Assembly (NCBI GenBank): GCA_947168585.1
Contig: CAMVMK010000005.1
Span: forward strand, 23,145-87,144
From: an uncultured Fretibacterium sp.
Lineage (GTDB): Bacteria; Synergistota; Synergistia; Synergistales; Aminobacteriaceae
Direction: 5' to 3'
DNA: 64,000 nucleotides
The notes below the pieces were generated by a model. That model worked only from the letters and a program-made list of their open reading frames with translations, was not told where the DNA came from and ran no database searches. Positions 24,311 through 33,404 of the stretch are shown here, piece by piece (the first letter of the stretch is position 1; each line of letters begins with the position of its first letter). Both the position numbers and the translations under genes were made by a program.

Positions 24311-25075
24311 TAAAACGAAAAATATTCCTGCAGAAATTCCTGAAATTATCACCGAAGCAGTGTCGTTAAATTTCCAAACTAAAGGCTTTCTTCTCGTTCG
24401 TCCCGAGCCTCCGTCATAGCCCCGCGCTTCCATAGCTGTTGCAATCTCGTCCGCACGCCTGAAAATTATTATGAACAACGGAATTAATACAGGAAAAAAT
24501 GCCATGACTTTTTGAAATAAATTCCCTTGATCGAGCCTCGCTCCGCGCGATAATTGGGCTTTAATAATTTTGTCCGTTTCCTGCATTAATAAAGGAATAA
24601 ATCTTAATGCCATTCCTATCATCATTGAACATTCATGAGCTGGAAAGCCTATTTTTGCAAGCGGCCTAAGCAGATAGTCTAATCCGTCAGCAAGTTCAAG
24701 AGGCGCGGTAGTCAATGGCAGCATTATAGCGAACAGCATTAAAACTATAAGCCTTATCGATGTGAAAAAAGCCCTGTAAACTGCCGTAGATAAATCACTC
24801 GAAAAATAAGCAGCGATTAAATTAAAAATAAAAGTAAATGCCACTAAAAAAAATACAGGCCGCGAGGATTTAAGCAAGATCCGCCACGAAATTTTTGAAG
24901 CATGAACAATAACAGCAAGTAACGCCGCCCAAAAAGCGAGCTGAAAAAAATTTTTTGCCGGAAAAATCGCCGAAATTATAAAAATCAACGAAAATAATTT
25001 TGCTCTCGGGTCAAGTTTATGAATTATTGAACCCGTCGGAACATATTGACCTAAATTTATATCTGAGAGAAACAT
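24308..25075 (-). CDS. ecfT: Energy-coupling factor transporter transmembrane subunit
   Basis: The 255-residue membrane protein has YVPTGSIIHKLDPRAKL at the start. The two coupling motifs contacting the ATPases are AQLSRGARLDQGN and ATAMEARGYDGGSGRTR. It forms the scaffold of ECF vitamin importers and pairs with exchangeable S components. No S-component gene is in the window. The start overlaps the end of the fused ecfA gene by 19 bases, so the two are translated together at the tail of the ribosomal cluster. Confidence 0.9.
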   Translation of the reverse strand: MFLSDINLGQYVPTGSIIHKLDPRAKLFSLIFIISAIFPAKNFFQLAFWAALLAVIVHASKISWRILLKSSRPVFFLVAFTFIFNLIAAYFSSDLSTAVYRAFFTSIRLIVLMLFAIMLPLTTAPLELADGLDYLLRPLAKIGFPAHECSMMIGMALRFIPLLMQETDKIIKAQLSRGARLDQGNLFQKVMAFFPVLIPLFIIIFRRADEIATAMEARGYDGGSGRTRRKPLVWKFNDTASVIISGISAGIFFVL

Positions 25076-26778
25076 TTTATAAATTCCTGATAGTCATAGA
25101 GTAAAGGAAAATTTTTATTTATTTTTCTGATTTCAGCTGACACTCTCAAAACGTCAGGCCAAGACTCGGGCTCAAGGACGTTCATAATTTCTTCGATAAC
25201 TTCATCGGGCGAGCCTTCTTTGATTTTTTCGCCGTTTCTTAAAATTAAAATTCTGTCGCTGAACTTCAAAGCTGTGTCTAAATTATGAGTGATTGTGATT
25301 ATAGTTGTGCCGGAGTTCCGTAAATTTTTAAGCATTTCTAAAATTTTTTTCTGATAAGAAGCGTCAAGACCTGCTAAAGGCTCATCAAGAACTATACATT
25401 CAGGCCGTGTCGACAACACTGAAGCAATAGCAACTAAACGTCTTTCACCACCGGATAAAGCTAAAGGATTTCTTTCTAAAAAATTTTTTCCAAGCCCTAC
25501 ACATTCAAGCCCGAATAAAACAGCTTCGTCTAATTTAGAATTTTTTAAGCCCGCGTTTTTGGGAGCAAAAGCTAATTCTTCTCTGACAGTCGGCGAAAAT
25601 AATTGATCTTCAGGATGTTGAAAGACAAGCCCGACCCGTTGTCTTAAAGCGTGAACTTCCTCGCCTTTCTGCGGTAATTTTTGAGCGTCAAAAAAAATTT
25701 CTCCGCTTTGAATTTTATATAAAGCGTTTAAGTGTTGAACGAGAGTAGATTTTCCGCTTCCTGTATGGCCGATGATTGAGAGCCACGAGCCTGAAAAAAT
25801 TTCAGTATCAAGATTTTTAAGTGCAAAATTTTTTTCGTCATACTTAAACGAAAGATTTTTAATATTAAATTTCGTTTCGTGATTTTTAATTTCGCTGTTA
25901 TTTTTCAATTTCGCAGGAACTGAAAAATTTTTTTCGCTGAAAATTTCTAACCCCTCACCTCTAACGCCTAACCTGTTAAAAAATTTTTTGATTTTAAGTT
26001 CATCTGGAAGTTCAAAGCCTAATTCTTCAGCTTTGTCCCAAAATTCCTGAGTTTTTCCCTGCCAAATTATTTGACCTTTCGACAAAACTAAAACGCGCTG
26101 AATATCATCAAAATTTTCTGTTTCAATTTGATGGGTAATCTGCAGAATTGTCATGCCTTCGCCGTGAATAAATCTCAAAACTTTTTCAATTCTAAGACGG
26201 CTTTTAGGGTCAAGCATTGCCATAGGCTCGTCAAGAATTAAGCACTCTACATCAGCCGCCAATACTCCGGCAAGAGCAGTTCTTTGTTTTTCGCCGCCGG
26301 ATAAAGCAGAGACTGGAGCGTCTTTTTTGTGAAGCAAATCAGCTTCTTTAAGAGCTATATCAACTCTAAGCTGAATTTCTTCGGAAGGCAGACCTTGATT
26401 TTCGGGAGCAAAAGCTACGTCATCTTCAACCATAGCCGCGACGATTTGATTTTCGGGGTCTTGAAAAACCATTCCGATTTTCCGCCGCAAGTCTTGAAAA
26501 TCCATTTTATTAATGTCAACGCCGTCAATAAAACACGCGCCCTCGTCAGGTTCTAAGAGGCCGCCTAAAATTTTTGTGAGCGTAGATTTTCCGGAGCCGT
26601 TATGTCCGAGTAACGCTATACGTTCGCCTTTGTTTACAAAAAAAGAGACGGAGTTTAATGTCCGTCCCGTAATTTTTTCGTCATAAGAAAACGAAACAGA
26701 GCGTACTTCTAAAAACGGCTGATTATTTCTGTTCAGTTGCTGCTGCTTCTGTTTTCTGTTCACGTTCAACAAGTTCAA
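25057..26778 (-). CDS. ecfA: Fused energy-coupling factor ATPases (EcfA1-EcfA2 in one chain)
   Basis: Two complete ABC ATPase domains lie in one 573-residue chain. The first has Walker A LGHNGSGKSTLTK, signature LSGGEKQRTALAG and Walker B CLILDEPMAMLD. The second has IGHTGSGKSTLVQ, LSGGERRLVAIAS and CIVLDEPLAGLD. In most bacteria these are two genes. The domains are joined by a ~30-residue polar linker around FSEKNFSVPAKLKNNSEIKN. The frame is open to a TTG at 26778, 56 bases inside rplQ; LEVRSVSFSYDE is the start of domain 1, so the exact start is uncertain. It supplies ATP-driven force to ecfT. Confidence 0.9.
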   Translation of the reverse strand: MNLLNVNRKQKQQQLNRNNQPFLEVRSVSFSYDEKITGRTLNSVSFFVNKGERIALLGHNGSGKSTLTKILGGLLEPDEGACFIDGVDINKMDFQDLRRKIGMVFQDPENQIVAAMVEDDVAFAPENQGLPSEEIQLRVDIALKEADLLHKKDAPVSALSGGEKQRTALAGVLAADVECLILDEPMAMLDPKSRLRIEKVLRFIHGEGMTILQITHQIETENFDDIQRVLVLSKGQIIWQGKTQEFWDKAEELGFELPDELKIKKFFNRLGVRGEGLEIFSEKNFSVPAKLKNNSEIKNHETKFNIKNLSFKYDEKNFALKNLDTEIFSGSWLSIIGHTGSGKSTLVQHLNALYKIQSGEIFFDAQKLPQKGEEVHALRQRVGLVFQHPEDQLFSPTVREELAFAPKNAGLKNSKLDEAVLFGLECVGLGKNFLERNPLALSGGERRLVAIASVLSTRPECIVLDEPLAGLDASYQKKILEMLKNLRNSGTTIITITHNLDTALKFSDRILILRNGEKIKEGSPDEVIEEIMNVLEPESWPDVLRVSAEIRKINKNFPLLYDYQEFIKCFSQI

Positions 26779-27118
26779 TCACTGCCATAGGCGAGCCGTC
26801 GCCTTTGCGTGCTCCGAGTTTAACAATTCTTGTATAACCGCCTTTATCGAAAGATTTATATTTCGGGGCGATCTCAGCAAATAATTTTGTTGCTGCTTCT
26901 TTATGCGGCATTTTTGCGAACACTACGCGGATATCATGAACGCTTCCGCCTTTAGCGCGTGTGATTAATTTCTCAGCTACGCGGCGAAGTTCTTTAGCGC
27001 GTGTTACGGTCGTTGTGATACTTCCGTTAAGAAATAAACTTGCGGCCATATTTCCGAGCATTAATTTTCTATGACTGCCGTAACGCCCGAGTGTTCTGTG
27101 GTCAACATGATGTCTCAA
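26723..27118 (-). CDS. rplQ: 50S ribosomal protein L17
   Basis: MRHHVDHRTLGRYGSHRKLM and the segment SITTTVTRAKELRRVAEKLI are diagnostic of L17. The C-terminal domain is of the usual length, plus a short Glu/Ala tail. At 131 residues it is normal for bacteria. It is the last ribosomal gene of the cluster, 35 bases after rpoA. The ecfA frame begins inside its 3' end. Confidence 0.97.
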   Translation of the reverse strand: MRHHVDHRTLGRYGSHRKLMLGNMAASLFLNGSITTTVTRAKELRRVAEKLITRAKGGSVHDIRVVFAKMPHKEAATKLFAEIAPKYKSFDKGGYTRIVKLGARKGDGSPMAVIELVEREQKTEAAATEQK

Positions 27119-27153
27119 TTTAAGATTGCACCTCCTTGTTCGTGGTTAAATTA

Positions 27154-28596
27154 TTATTCTTTTTCGTCCGCTGCCGGAGTTTTTTTAGAAGTTTTCTTAG
27201 GCTTCTTAGGTTTTTCGGCCTCTTCTTCAGCTTTTACTTCTGTTTTTTCTTCCGGCTTTGCGTCTTCAGCTTTTTTCTTAGATTTTGAACTTGACTTTTT
27301 AGTCTTAGTTTCTTTCTCTGCTTTTTCTGCTTTTTCCTCGACAGGCGCGGTCTGTTCTTTTACTTCGGCTTCAGCTTCGGGCTTAGTTTCTTCCTTTGCG
27401 GGCTTCGGCTTCGGTTTAGGCTTAGGTTTCGGCTTGTCTTTACCGCCCTTAGGCTTTTCCGGCTTTTCGTCTTCTAAATCTGGAAGATTATTAGTCTCCG
27501 GGATTACTTCTTCTTCAGGATACATTGATAAAGTACTGAGAGTTAATTCACGTTCTTCAAGTTTTTTCTCAATTTCGGTGAGTGATTTTTTACCTAAATT
27601 GCGGATTTTAAGAAGATCATCGTGAGATCTCTGCAGTAAATCGCCGACAGTTTCAATGCCGACCCTCATTAAGCAGTTTTCGCTTCTGAGAGAAAGTTCA
27701 AGAGTACGAATAGGCTCATCTTCAAGCGAAAGTTCGTTATCTTCAACTTCAGCTTTTTCTTCAACCGCTTTAGGTCTTGAAGAAGGCTTACGGTCTCCCT
27801 TTGCAGGCGTTTCTATTACTGACGGTTTTTCTGCAATAATGCTGTTAATCTCATCAGGAGAAACGACGCTCACAGTTCCGGCGATATGAGCGAAACAATT
27901 TTGAGCGATCCCGGCGGCTTCTTTTACAGCATCTTCCGGCGAAATTGCTCCGTTAGTCCAGACATCAAGAACAAGACGTTCATAGTCAATGCTCTGACCT
28001 ACGCGGGCCGGTTCTATGCGGTAATTAACGCGCTTAACCGGTGAAAAAATTGCGTCCGTCAAAAGAGCGTCAACAGGCAGATGAGCCGGTCTTTCACGTT
28101 CTGCAGAAAGATAGCCGACACCCGGCTCAATGTAAATTTCCATTACTAAGTGAGCACCGGGTTCAAGTGTGCAAAGAACACCTGAACCGCAAAATTCAAA
28201 ATCGTTATCCCAAGGTAAATCCTTAGCCGTTATAACTCCGGGATTTTGTTCGCGTTCAAAAAAATCTTTCGGCAAATCCTGAGAGTCAAGCGTAAGAAGC
28301 TTATAACCTTCGGCTTTAAGCTGAGGTTTTTCAGTTTTTGCTTTAATCGGAATGTGCTTCAAGTTCATCAAAATTTCAATGACGTCCTCACGAACGCCCT
28401 TGATAGTGCTGAACTCATGAAGCACCCCGTCAATTCTTACGGCTGTAACAGCTACTCCCCTAATTGAAGAGAGCAGCAAACGCCTTAAAGCATTGCCGAG
28501 CGTATCGCCGTAGCCGCGCTCTAAGGGTTCAGCGTATAAACAGCCGCAATCTTGTTCTTTTTCTTCGATATAAACCTTAAAATTGGTGTTCTCCAA
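27154..28596 (-). CDS. rpoA: RNA polymerase alpha subunit with long charged C-terminal tail
   Basis: Residues 1-~235 are the dimerisation domain (RGYGDTLGNALRRLLLSSI). Residues ~292-356 are the alpha-CTD (ENCLMRVGIETVGDLLQR, IRNLGKKSLTEIE) that binds UP elements and regulators. The protein is 480 residues rather than the usual 310-340. The linker between the domains (~236-290) is longer than usual. After residue ~358 an extra ~120-residue tail rich in Lys, Pro, Glu and Ala follows, including a KP repeat near 388-399. The tail is low-complexity and probably disordered. The frame is continuous and codon use matches the gene body, so it is not a frameshift. Alpha nucleates the core polymerase. 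Confidence 0.96.
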   Translation of the reverse strand: MENTNFKVYIEEKEQDCGCLYAEPLERGYGDTLGNALRRLLLSSIRGVAVTAVRIDGVLHEFSTIKGVREDVIEILMNLKHIPIKAKTEKPQLKAEGYKLLTLDSQDLPKDFFEREQNPGVITAKDLPWDNDFEFCGSGVLCTLEPGAHLVMEIYIEPGVGYLSAERERPAHLPVDALLTDAIFSPVKRVNYRIEPARVGQSIDYERLVLDVWTNGAISPEDAVKEAAGIAQNCFAHIAGTVSVVSPDEINSIIAEKPSVIETPAKGDRKPSSRPKAVEEKAEVEDNELSLEDEPIRTLELSLRSENCLMRVGIETVGDLLQRSHDDLLKIRNLGKKSLTEIEKKLEERELTLSTLSMYPEEEVIPETNNLPDLEDEKPEKPKGGKDKPKPKPKPKPKPAKEETKPEAEAEVKEQTAPVEEKAEKAEKETKTKKSSSKSKKKAEDAKPEEKTEVKAEEEAEKPKKPKKTSKKTPAADEKE

Positions 28597-28619
28597 ATTC
28601 CAAAATCTCCTTTTAGAAT

Positions 28620-29018
28620 TTAGACACGACGCCTCTTCGGAGGTCTGCAGCCGTTGTGAGGAATGGGCGTAGCGTCTTTGATTAAGTTCACCTGAAGCCC
28701 TGCGGCCTGTAACGAACGGATTGCGCTTTCACGGCCGGGTCCCGGACCTTTGACAACAACGTCAATTTCCGTCATACCCTGATCCTGAGCTGCTTTCGCT
28801 ACCTGCGACGCTGCTGTCTGAGCTGCGAATGGTGTTGATTTTCTCGCGCCTTTGAAGCCTACGTTTCCGCCGCTTGCCCAAGTGATGATGTTTCCGGCTT
28901 TGTCGCTGATGCACATAATCGTGTTGTTAAAAGTTGAGAAAATGTGCGCCACTCCGTAATTTATATTTTTCTTTTCGCGCCTTTTGCCTTTGCGAGCCTG
29001 CGCTGTTCTCTTTGCCAA
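28620..29018 (-). CDS. rpsK: 30S ribosomal protein S11
   Basis: [20 protein letters not shown] and [17 protein letters not shown] are the S11 signatures, and the terminus CRPPKRRRV is intact. The length of 132 is normal. In most bacteria rpsD follows here; in this cluster rpoA comes next after 23 bases. Confidence 0.97.
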   Translation of the reverse strand: MAKRTAQARKGKRREKKNINYGVAHIFSTFNNTIMCISDKAGNIITWASGGNVGFKGARKSTPFAAQTAASQVAKAAQDQGMTEIDVVVKGPGPGRESAIRSLQAAGLQVNLIKDATPIPHNGCRPPKRRRV

Positions 29019-29069
29019 GTTTAATTTACCTCCTTACTTGTTTACTCTTAAGCCGCTGTTTTAATTAAT

Positions 29070-29447
29070 TTACTTTGTTGCGACTTTCTTGTTAGCGACT
29101 GTTCTTCTCGGACCTTTGCGGGTTCTTGCGTTGGTCTTAGTTCTCTGGCCTCTGACGGGAAGTCCGAGTCTATGACGCTGTCCGCGATAGCATCCGATGT
29201 CAATAAGACGTTTGATGTTCATAGAAATTTCGCGTCTTAAATCTCCCTCGACCTTGTAATTGTCTTCGATTTCACGGCGAAGTTTCTGAGTGTCGGCTTC
29301 GTCTAAATCTTTAACTCTGATGTCGGGGTTAACGCCTGTTGCTGCTAAAATTTTCTGAGCGGTTTTAAGACCGATACCAAAAATATACGTTAAGCCGATT
29401 TCTACTCTTTTTTCTCTCGGCAAGTCTACTCCTGCGATACGTGCCAT
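29070..29447 (-). CDS. rpsM: 30S ribosomal protein S13
   Basis: [20 protein letters not shown] at the start, the helix-two-turn-helix region, and [16 protein letters not shown] at the end identify S13. The 125 residues are of normal size. It sits eight bases after the rpmJ stop and upstream of rpsK. Confidence 0.97.
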   Translation of the reverse strand: MARIAGVDLPREKRVEIGLTYIFGIGLKTAQKILAATGVNPDIRVKDLDEADTQKLRREIEDNYKVEGDLRREISMNIKRLIDIGCYRGQRHRLGLPVRGQRTKTNARTRKGPRRTVANKKVATK

Positions 29448-29454
29448 TTAATTA

Positions 29455-29580
29455 TTACCTCCTGACACCCTGACGCTGTTTATGTCTCGGGTTGCGGCTG
29501 CAAATTACGCGCACAACTCCGTGACGGCGGATTACTCTGCAATATTCACAGATAGGCTTTACTGAAGGCCCTACTTTCAT
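29455..29580 (-). CDS. rpmJ: 50S ribosomal protein L36 (zinc type)
   Basis: This 41-codon gene is short and easily missed. It encodes [19 protein letters not shown] followed by [19 protein letters not shown]. The zinc ligands are Cys11, Cys14, Cys27 and His33, so it is the zinc-binding form. It is four residues longer than the usual 37 at its C-terminus (VRR). It lies between infA and rpsM, its normal place. Confidence 0.95.
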   Translation of the reverse strand: MKVGPSVKPICEYCRVIRRHGVVRVICSRNPRHKQRQGVRR

Positions 29581-29595
29581 GCTAATACCACCTTA

Positions 29596-29823
29596 TTATT
29601 TATAACGATAAATTATTCTTCCCCTTGTTAAATCATACGGGGAGATTTCGACTAACACTTTATCACCGGGTAAAATCCTGATGAAGTGCATTCTCATTTT
29701 TCCGCTGACATGAGCTAAAACTCTATGCCCGTTTTCAAGTTCAACTCTGAACATTGCATTGGGCAGCGGTTCTGAAATTACGCCCTTTACTTCGATTACG
29801 TCCTCTTTGCCGGAATTTGCCAT
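29596..29823 (-). CDS. infA: Translation initiation factor IF-1
   Basis: An OB-fold protein of 75 residues with [20 protein letters not shown] and [16 protein letters not shown], the family's beginning and end. IF-1 blocks the ribosomal A site during initiation. The start shares a base with the stop of the KOW-protein gene at 29823, indicating coupled translation. Confidence 0.97.
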   Translation of the reverse strand: MANSGKEDVIEVKGVISEPLPNAMFRVELENGHRVLAHVSGKMRMHFIRILPGDKVLVEISPYDLTRGRIIYRYK

Positions 29824-30080
29824 TAATTCCCTACGCTCCTAAAAAAATATCCCGCGTCAATGTCTTGACCTGCCTTTATAAATTCTATTAACTCTTCTGC
29901 GCGTCTTAACGTCGATTGCAAATGTTTAGGATTTTTCTTTTTCGGCTTTGAAACATTAAATCTTTTCGGCCTTATTAATTTTACACGCCCGTCAAGTTCA
30001 AAACCTGAAACAACATAAAAAATTCCCGTATCTTTGCCCTGCTTTGAGATAACTATCTGGCCTATCTGATACTCTGCCAC
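29823..30080 (-). CDS. KOW-domain RNA-binding protein (L14e-like)
   Basis: An 85-residue protein starting with [20 protein letters not shown], a KOW motif, followed by [20 protein letters not shown]. Such small L14e-like proteins lie between map and infA in many Firmicutes and relatives and are assumed to bind ribosomal RNA. It overlaps the 3' end of map by 19 bases. Confidence 0.85.
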   Translation of the reverse strand: MAEYQIGQIVISKQGKDTGIFYVVSGFELDGRVKLIRPKRFNVSKPKKKNPKHLQSTLRRAEELIEFIKAGQDIDAGYFFRSVGN

Positions 30081-30841
30081 TTTGTTAAAATCTCCGGCCC
30101 GTCGTCAAGAATTACAATCGAGCGTTCAAAGTGTGCCGCGTCAGATCCGTCAACAGTTGAGACAGTCCAGCCGTTAGCTCCGACCTTCACATCTTCGCGC
30201 CCGGACATAATCATAGGCTCAATAGCTATAGTCATGCCAGTTTTTAACGTCATTCCCTGACCGGCACGGCCGTAATTCGGAATTTGAGGGGCTTCGTGCA
30301 TTTTTTTGCCGATGCCGTGTCCCGTGTAATCCCGGACTATGCCGAAACCTAAAGGAGTAACGTAACTTTCAACCGCGTACCCTATGTCGCCGAGAGTGTT
30401 GCCGTTTAACGCCGCTGCTATCGCCCTGTTCAAAGAATCTTCCGTAACTTCAAGAAGTTTTTGTTTTTCGGGGCTTATAGCACCTACTGCATAAGTGCAA
30501 GCCGCGTCTCCGCAATAACCGTTTACATATGCTCCAACATCTACGCTTATAATGTCGCCTTCCTGTAAAATCCTGTTAAAATCCGGAATTCCGTGAACGA
30601 CCTCTTCATTAACTGAAGCGCAGATAGTACCGGGAAACGGTGTCATTTCAAACGACGGCTTATAATTCTTAAATGCCGGTATTCCGTTGTTTTTTCTAAT
30701 ATGCTCTTCGGCTAATCTGTCAAGCTCTCCCGTTGAAATTCCGGGTCTGACAGCTTCGCGCATTATATCAAGAACTTCGGCAGTAACACGACCGGCAACT
30801 CTCATTAACTCGATCTCTTCAGGGCGTTTAATTTTTATCAT
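30062..30841 (-). CDS. map: Methionine aminopeptidase, type I
   Basis: The five metal ligands are visible in VDVGAYVNGYCGDAACTY (two Asp), GHGIGKKMHEAPQ (His), IAIEPM (Glu) and HFERSIVI (Glu region). The 259 residues match the type I enzyme without an N-terminal extension. It removes the initiator methionine from new proteins. It overlaps adk by 14 bases. Confidence 0.96.
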   Translation of the reverse strand: MIKIKRPEEIELMRVAGRVTAEVLDIMREAVRPGISTGELDRLAEEHIRKNNGIPAFKNYKPSFEMTPFPGTICASVNEEVVHGIPDFNRILQEGDIISVDVGAYVNGYCGDAACTYAVGAISPEKQKLLEVTEDSLNRAIAAALNGNTLGDIGYAVESYVTPLGFGIVRDYTGHGIGKKMHEAPQIPNYGRAGQGMTLKTGMTIAIEPMIMSGREDVKVGANGWTVSTVDGSDAAHFERSIVILDDGPEILTKWQSIR

Positions 30842-31457
30842 GGTCTAACAACTCAACAACATCTGCAAAAACTTTTTCGGGCTTCTGCGATGCGTCAACC
30901 TCAAGCAATAAATTTCTGTCGCGGTAAAACTTAACTAACGGCTCTGTCTGCTCGTGAAAAACTTTCAAACGGCTTCTGACTGTAGTTTCGTTATCATCTT
31001 CGCGTGTGTAAAGTTCTCCGCCGCAATACGGGCATTTATCATGCTCAAGCCTCGTTGTAACGTTTCCGCAATCTTTGCAGACTGCACGGCTCGAAAGTCT
31101 TTTAACGATAGCTTCATCATCAACGCTGAATAAAATAACGCCGTCAATTTTAGTTTTGCTCTCTAAAAATTCAGCCTGCGCTACAGTTCTTGGAAATCCG
31201 TCAAGCATAAAGCCTTTAGAATTTTCATTCTCTAACTCGGCTAATTTTGCTCCGACCATTTTCATTACTGTTTCATCAGGAACAAGCTGACCCGCGTCCA
31301 TATATTTTTTAGCTTCAAGTCCAAGAGGCGTTGAATTTTTCAAATTTTCTCTGAAAATGTCGCCCGTTGAGACGTGAGCAAGACCATAACGCTCTTTAAG
31401 CAAGGCGGCCTGAGTACCTTTGCCGGCACCGGGCGCGCCTAATAAAACTAATCTCAT
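30828..31457 (-). CDS. adk: Adenylate kinase, zinc-binding long form
   Basis: The P-loop LLGAPGAGKGTQA, the GFPRTVAQAEFL nucleotide motif, and a LID domain with CKDCGNVT...CPYCGGEL make a four-Cys zinc site typical of Gram-positive-type adenylate kinases. It interconverts ATP+AMP and 2 ADP. Length 209. It follows secY by two bases. Confidence 0.97.
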   Translation of the reverse strand: MRLVLLGAPGAGKGTQAALLKERYGLAHVSTGDIFRENLKNSTPLGLEAKKYMDAGQLVPDETVMKMVGAKLAELENENSKGFMLDGFPRTVAQAEFLESKTKIDGVILFSVDDEAIVKRLSSRAVCKDCGNVTTRLEHDKCPYCGGELYTREDDNETTVRSRLKVFHEQTEPLVKFYRDRNLLLEVDASQKPEKVFADVVELLDHDKN

Positions 31458-31459
31458 AA

Positions 31460-32764
31460 TTAACCTCTTAAAAGCCCGCGTGAACGACCGCTGCCGGATT
31501 TCTTTAATATTCCGTCATAGTGGCGCATTAAGAGCTGTGCTTCAATCTGGTTAATCGTATCCATCGCAACGCCTACAACAATTAAAACTGCTGTACCGCC
31601 GAAATAGAAACTTCTGACATTTAACACCGATGACATTACATTCGGAATTAATGCAACTATAGCAAGGAAAACCGCTCCGCCGAGCGTAATTCTTTCCATA
31701 ACGCGCGTAATATAATCCGAAGTAGGCTGTCCGGGTCTGATGCCTAAAATAAATCCGCCGTATTTCTTCATGTTATTAGCGATGTCGTTAGGATTAAAGA
31801 CTACCGCTGTGTAGAAATACGAGAAGAAAATTATCAATGCTACATCGCAAATAATGTAAAATACACTATTCGGCGCAAATAACGAACTGAAAAATCTTCC
31901 GACCGAGCTGTCCGTGAAATAATTCGCGATTGTGTACGGGAAAATTAAGAGTGATGACGCGAAAATAATCGGAATAACTCCGGCCTGATTGACTTTCAAG
32001 GGAATGAAAGTGCTCTGGCCGCCGTAAATTTTATTGCCGACTACACGTTTTGCATATTGAACAGGCAAACGCCTCTGACCTTCCTGCAACATGATACAGC
32101 CTGCTACAACGACTATCATTAAGACAATGCCTAATAACAAAGCTATAACACTGAGTGAGCCAAGTCTTACCATGCTCCAAGTCTGCAAAATTGCTTCAGG
32201 TATTCTTGCGACAATACCGGCAAAAATTAATAATGAAATTCCGTTGCCGATACCGTGATCCGTGAGTTCTTCACCGAGCCACATGACCGCGACTGAACCT
32301 GTTACAAGAGTTACGATGACTAAAAGCCAATCGAAAAATCCTCCCTGCATAATTCCAAGTCCGCGAAGCCATGCCGTCATACCTACAGCTTGAACTATTG
32401 CGAAAACTACTGCTCCGTAGCGCGTCCACTGCGTAATTTTTTTATGACCGTCTGCGCTGTCTTTCTGCAATTTCTCAAGGAACGGGAAAATTACAACTAA
32501 CAACTGCATGACGATACTTGAGTTAATATACGGTGCAACGCCTAACGAGAATATTCCAAAACGGCTCAAAGCTCCGCCCGAAAATAAATTCAGGAAGTCC
32601 ATGACACCGCCGCCCGTGCTGAATAAACTTGCCATTGCGGCACGATCAACGCCGGGGCTTGGGATATATGCCCCTAATCTAAATATGAACAATATCCCAA
32701 TCGTGAATAATATCCTGCGTTTTAAGTCGGGCAGTCTGAATATATCACCCAAAGACCCGAACAT
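31460..32764 (-). CDS. secY: Preprotein translocase channel subunit SecY
   Basis: Ten hydrophobic helices and the motifs RLGAYIPSPGVDRAAM (start), GGQSTFIPLKVNQAGVIPII and YGGFILGIRPGQPT are diagnostic. SecY forms the protein-conducting channel with SecE and SecG. Its ATG overlaps the rplO stop (TAATG), so translation is coupled. At 434 residues the size is normal. Confidence 0.97.
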   Translation of the reverse strand: MFGSLGDIFRLPDLKRRILFTIGILFIFRLGAYIPSPGVDRAAMASLFSTGGGVMDFLNLFSGGALSRFGIFSLGVAPYINSSIVMQLLVVIFPFLEKLQKDSADGHKKITQWTRYGAVVFAIVQAVGMTAWLRGLGIMQGGFFDWLLVIVTLVTGSVAVMWLGEELTDHGIGNGISLLIFAGIVARIPEAILQTWSMVRLGSLSVIALLLGIVLMIVVVAGCIMLQEGQRRLPVQYAKRVVGNKIYGGQSTFIPLKVNQAGVIPIIFASSLLIFPYTIANYFTDSSVGRFFSSLFAPNSVFYIICDVALIIFFSYFYTAVVFNPNDIANNMKKYGGFILGIRPGQPTSDYITRVMERITLGGAVFLAIVALIPNVMSSVLNVRSFYFGGTAVLIVVGVAMDTINQIEAQLLMRHYDGILKKSGSGRSRGLLRG

Positions 32765-33213
32765 TAGATTACCTCGTGAGTTCCGCCAGCGGCTTCGATT
32801 TTCTTAGCTGCTTCTGCGCTGAATGCTGCGGCCTTGATTTTAAGAGCCTTTTTGAGATCGCCTCTTGCTAAAATCTTCACAGGAATATTTTTCTTGCGTA
32901 TTACTTTAGCATTGTAGAGAGCTTCTGCATCAATTTCTGCTCCTGCTTCAAATTTCTTTTCGAGAGCGTCAAGGTTTACAGGCTGAAAAACTTTCGCAAA
33001 TCTGTAATTATTAAATCCGCGTTTAGGAGTTCTTCTTGTAATCGGCATCTGGCCGCCTTCAAAACCGGGTTTAACACCGCCGCCGGTTCTGGCTTTATCG
33101 CCTTTGTTGCCTTTTCCTGAAGTTTTGCCTGTTCCGCTTCCGATACCCTGACCCAAACGCTTTGATTTATGCGTTGAGCCTTCTGAAGGGTGTAAATCGT
33201 TTAACGTAATCAT
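32764..33213 (-). CDS. rplO: 50S ribosomal protein L15
   Basis: MITLNDLHPSEGSTHKSKR, GKGNKGDKARTGGGVKPGFE and RTPKRGFNN are L15 signatures. The frame is open to 33234, but the ATG at 33213 gives the conserved N-terminus. About 149 residues. Located between rpmD and secY. Confidence 0.96.
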   Translation of the reverse strand: MITLNDLHPSEGSTHKSKRLGQGIGSGTGKTSGKGNKGDKARTGGGVKPGFEGGQMPITRRTPKRGFNNYRFAKVFQPVNLDALEKKFEAGAEIDAEALYNAKVIRKKNIPVKILARGDLKKALKIKAAAFSAEAAKKIEAAGGTHEVI

Positions 33214-33215
33214 TT

Positions 33216-33398
33216 TTACTCTACGACCTCCCATTTAACGAGATGGCGCACATGTTCGATCATGCCGCGAATTTGGGGCGTGTCTTCGTGTTCAACTTCT
33301 GAATTTAATTTCTTAAATCCGAGTGCTTTAATTGTGCGCTTCTGTCTTTCGGGAAAACTAATTGCGCTTTTAATCCACTTTGCTTTGATTTTTGCCAT
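33216..33398 (-). CDS. rpmD: 50S ribosomal protein L30
   Basis: A 60-residue protein with KAKWIKSAISFPERQKRTIK and TPQIRGMIEHVRHLVKWEVV, the L30 pattern including the MI--V-HLV stretch. It lies six bases after rpsE. Confidence 0.95.
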   Translation of the reverse strand: MAKIKAKWIKSAISFPERQKRTIKALGFKKLNSEVEHEDTPQIRGMIEHVRHLVKWEVVE

Positions 33399-33404
33399 TG
33401 TGAA

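Noticed and set aside
27071..27625. 184-codon plus-strand Ser/Phe-rich ORF
   Set aside because: Mirror of the Lys/Glu codons in the rpoA tail; low-complexity shadow with no start signal.
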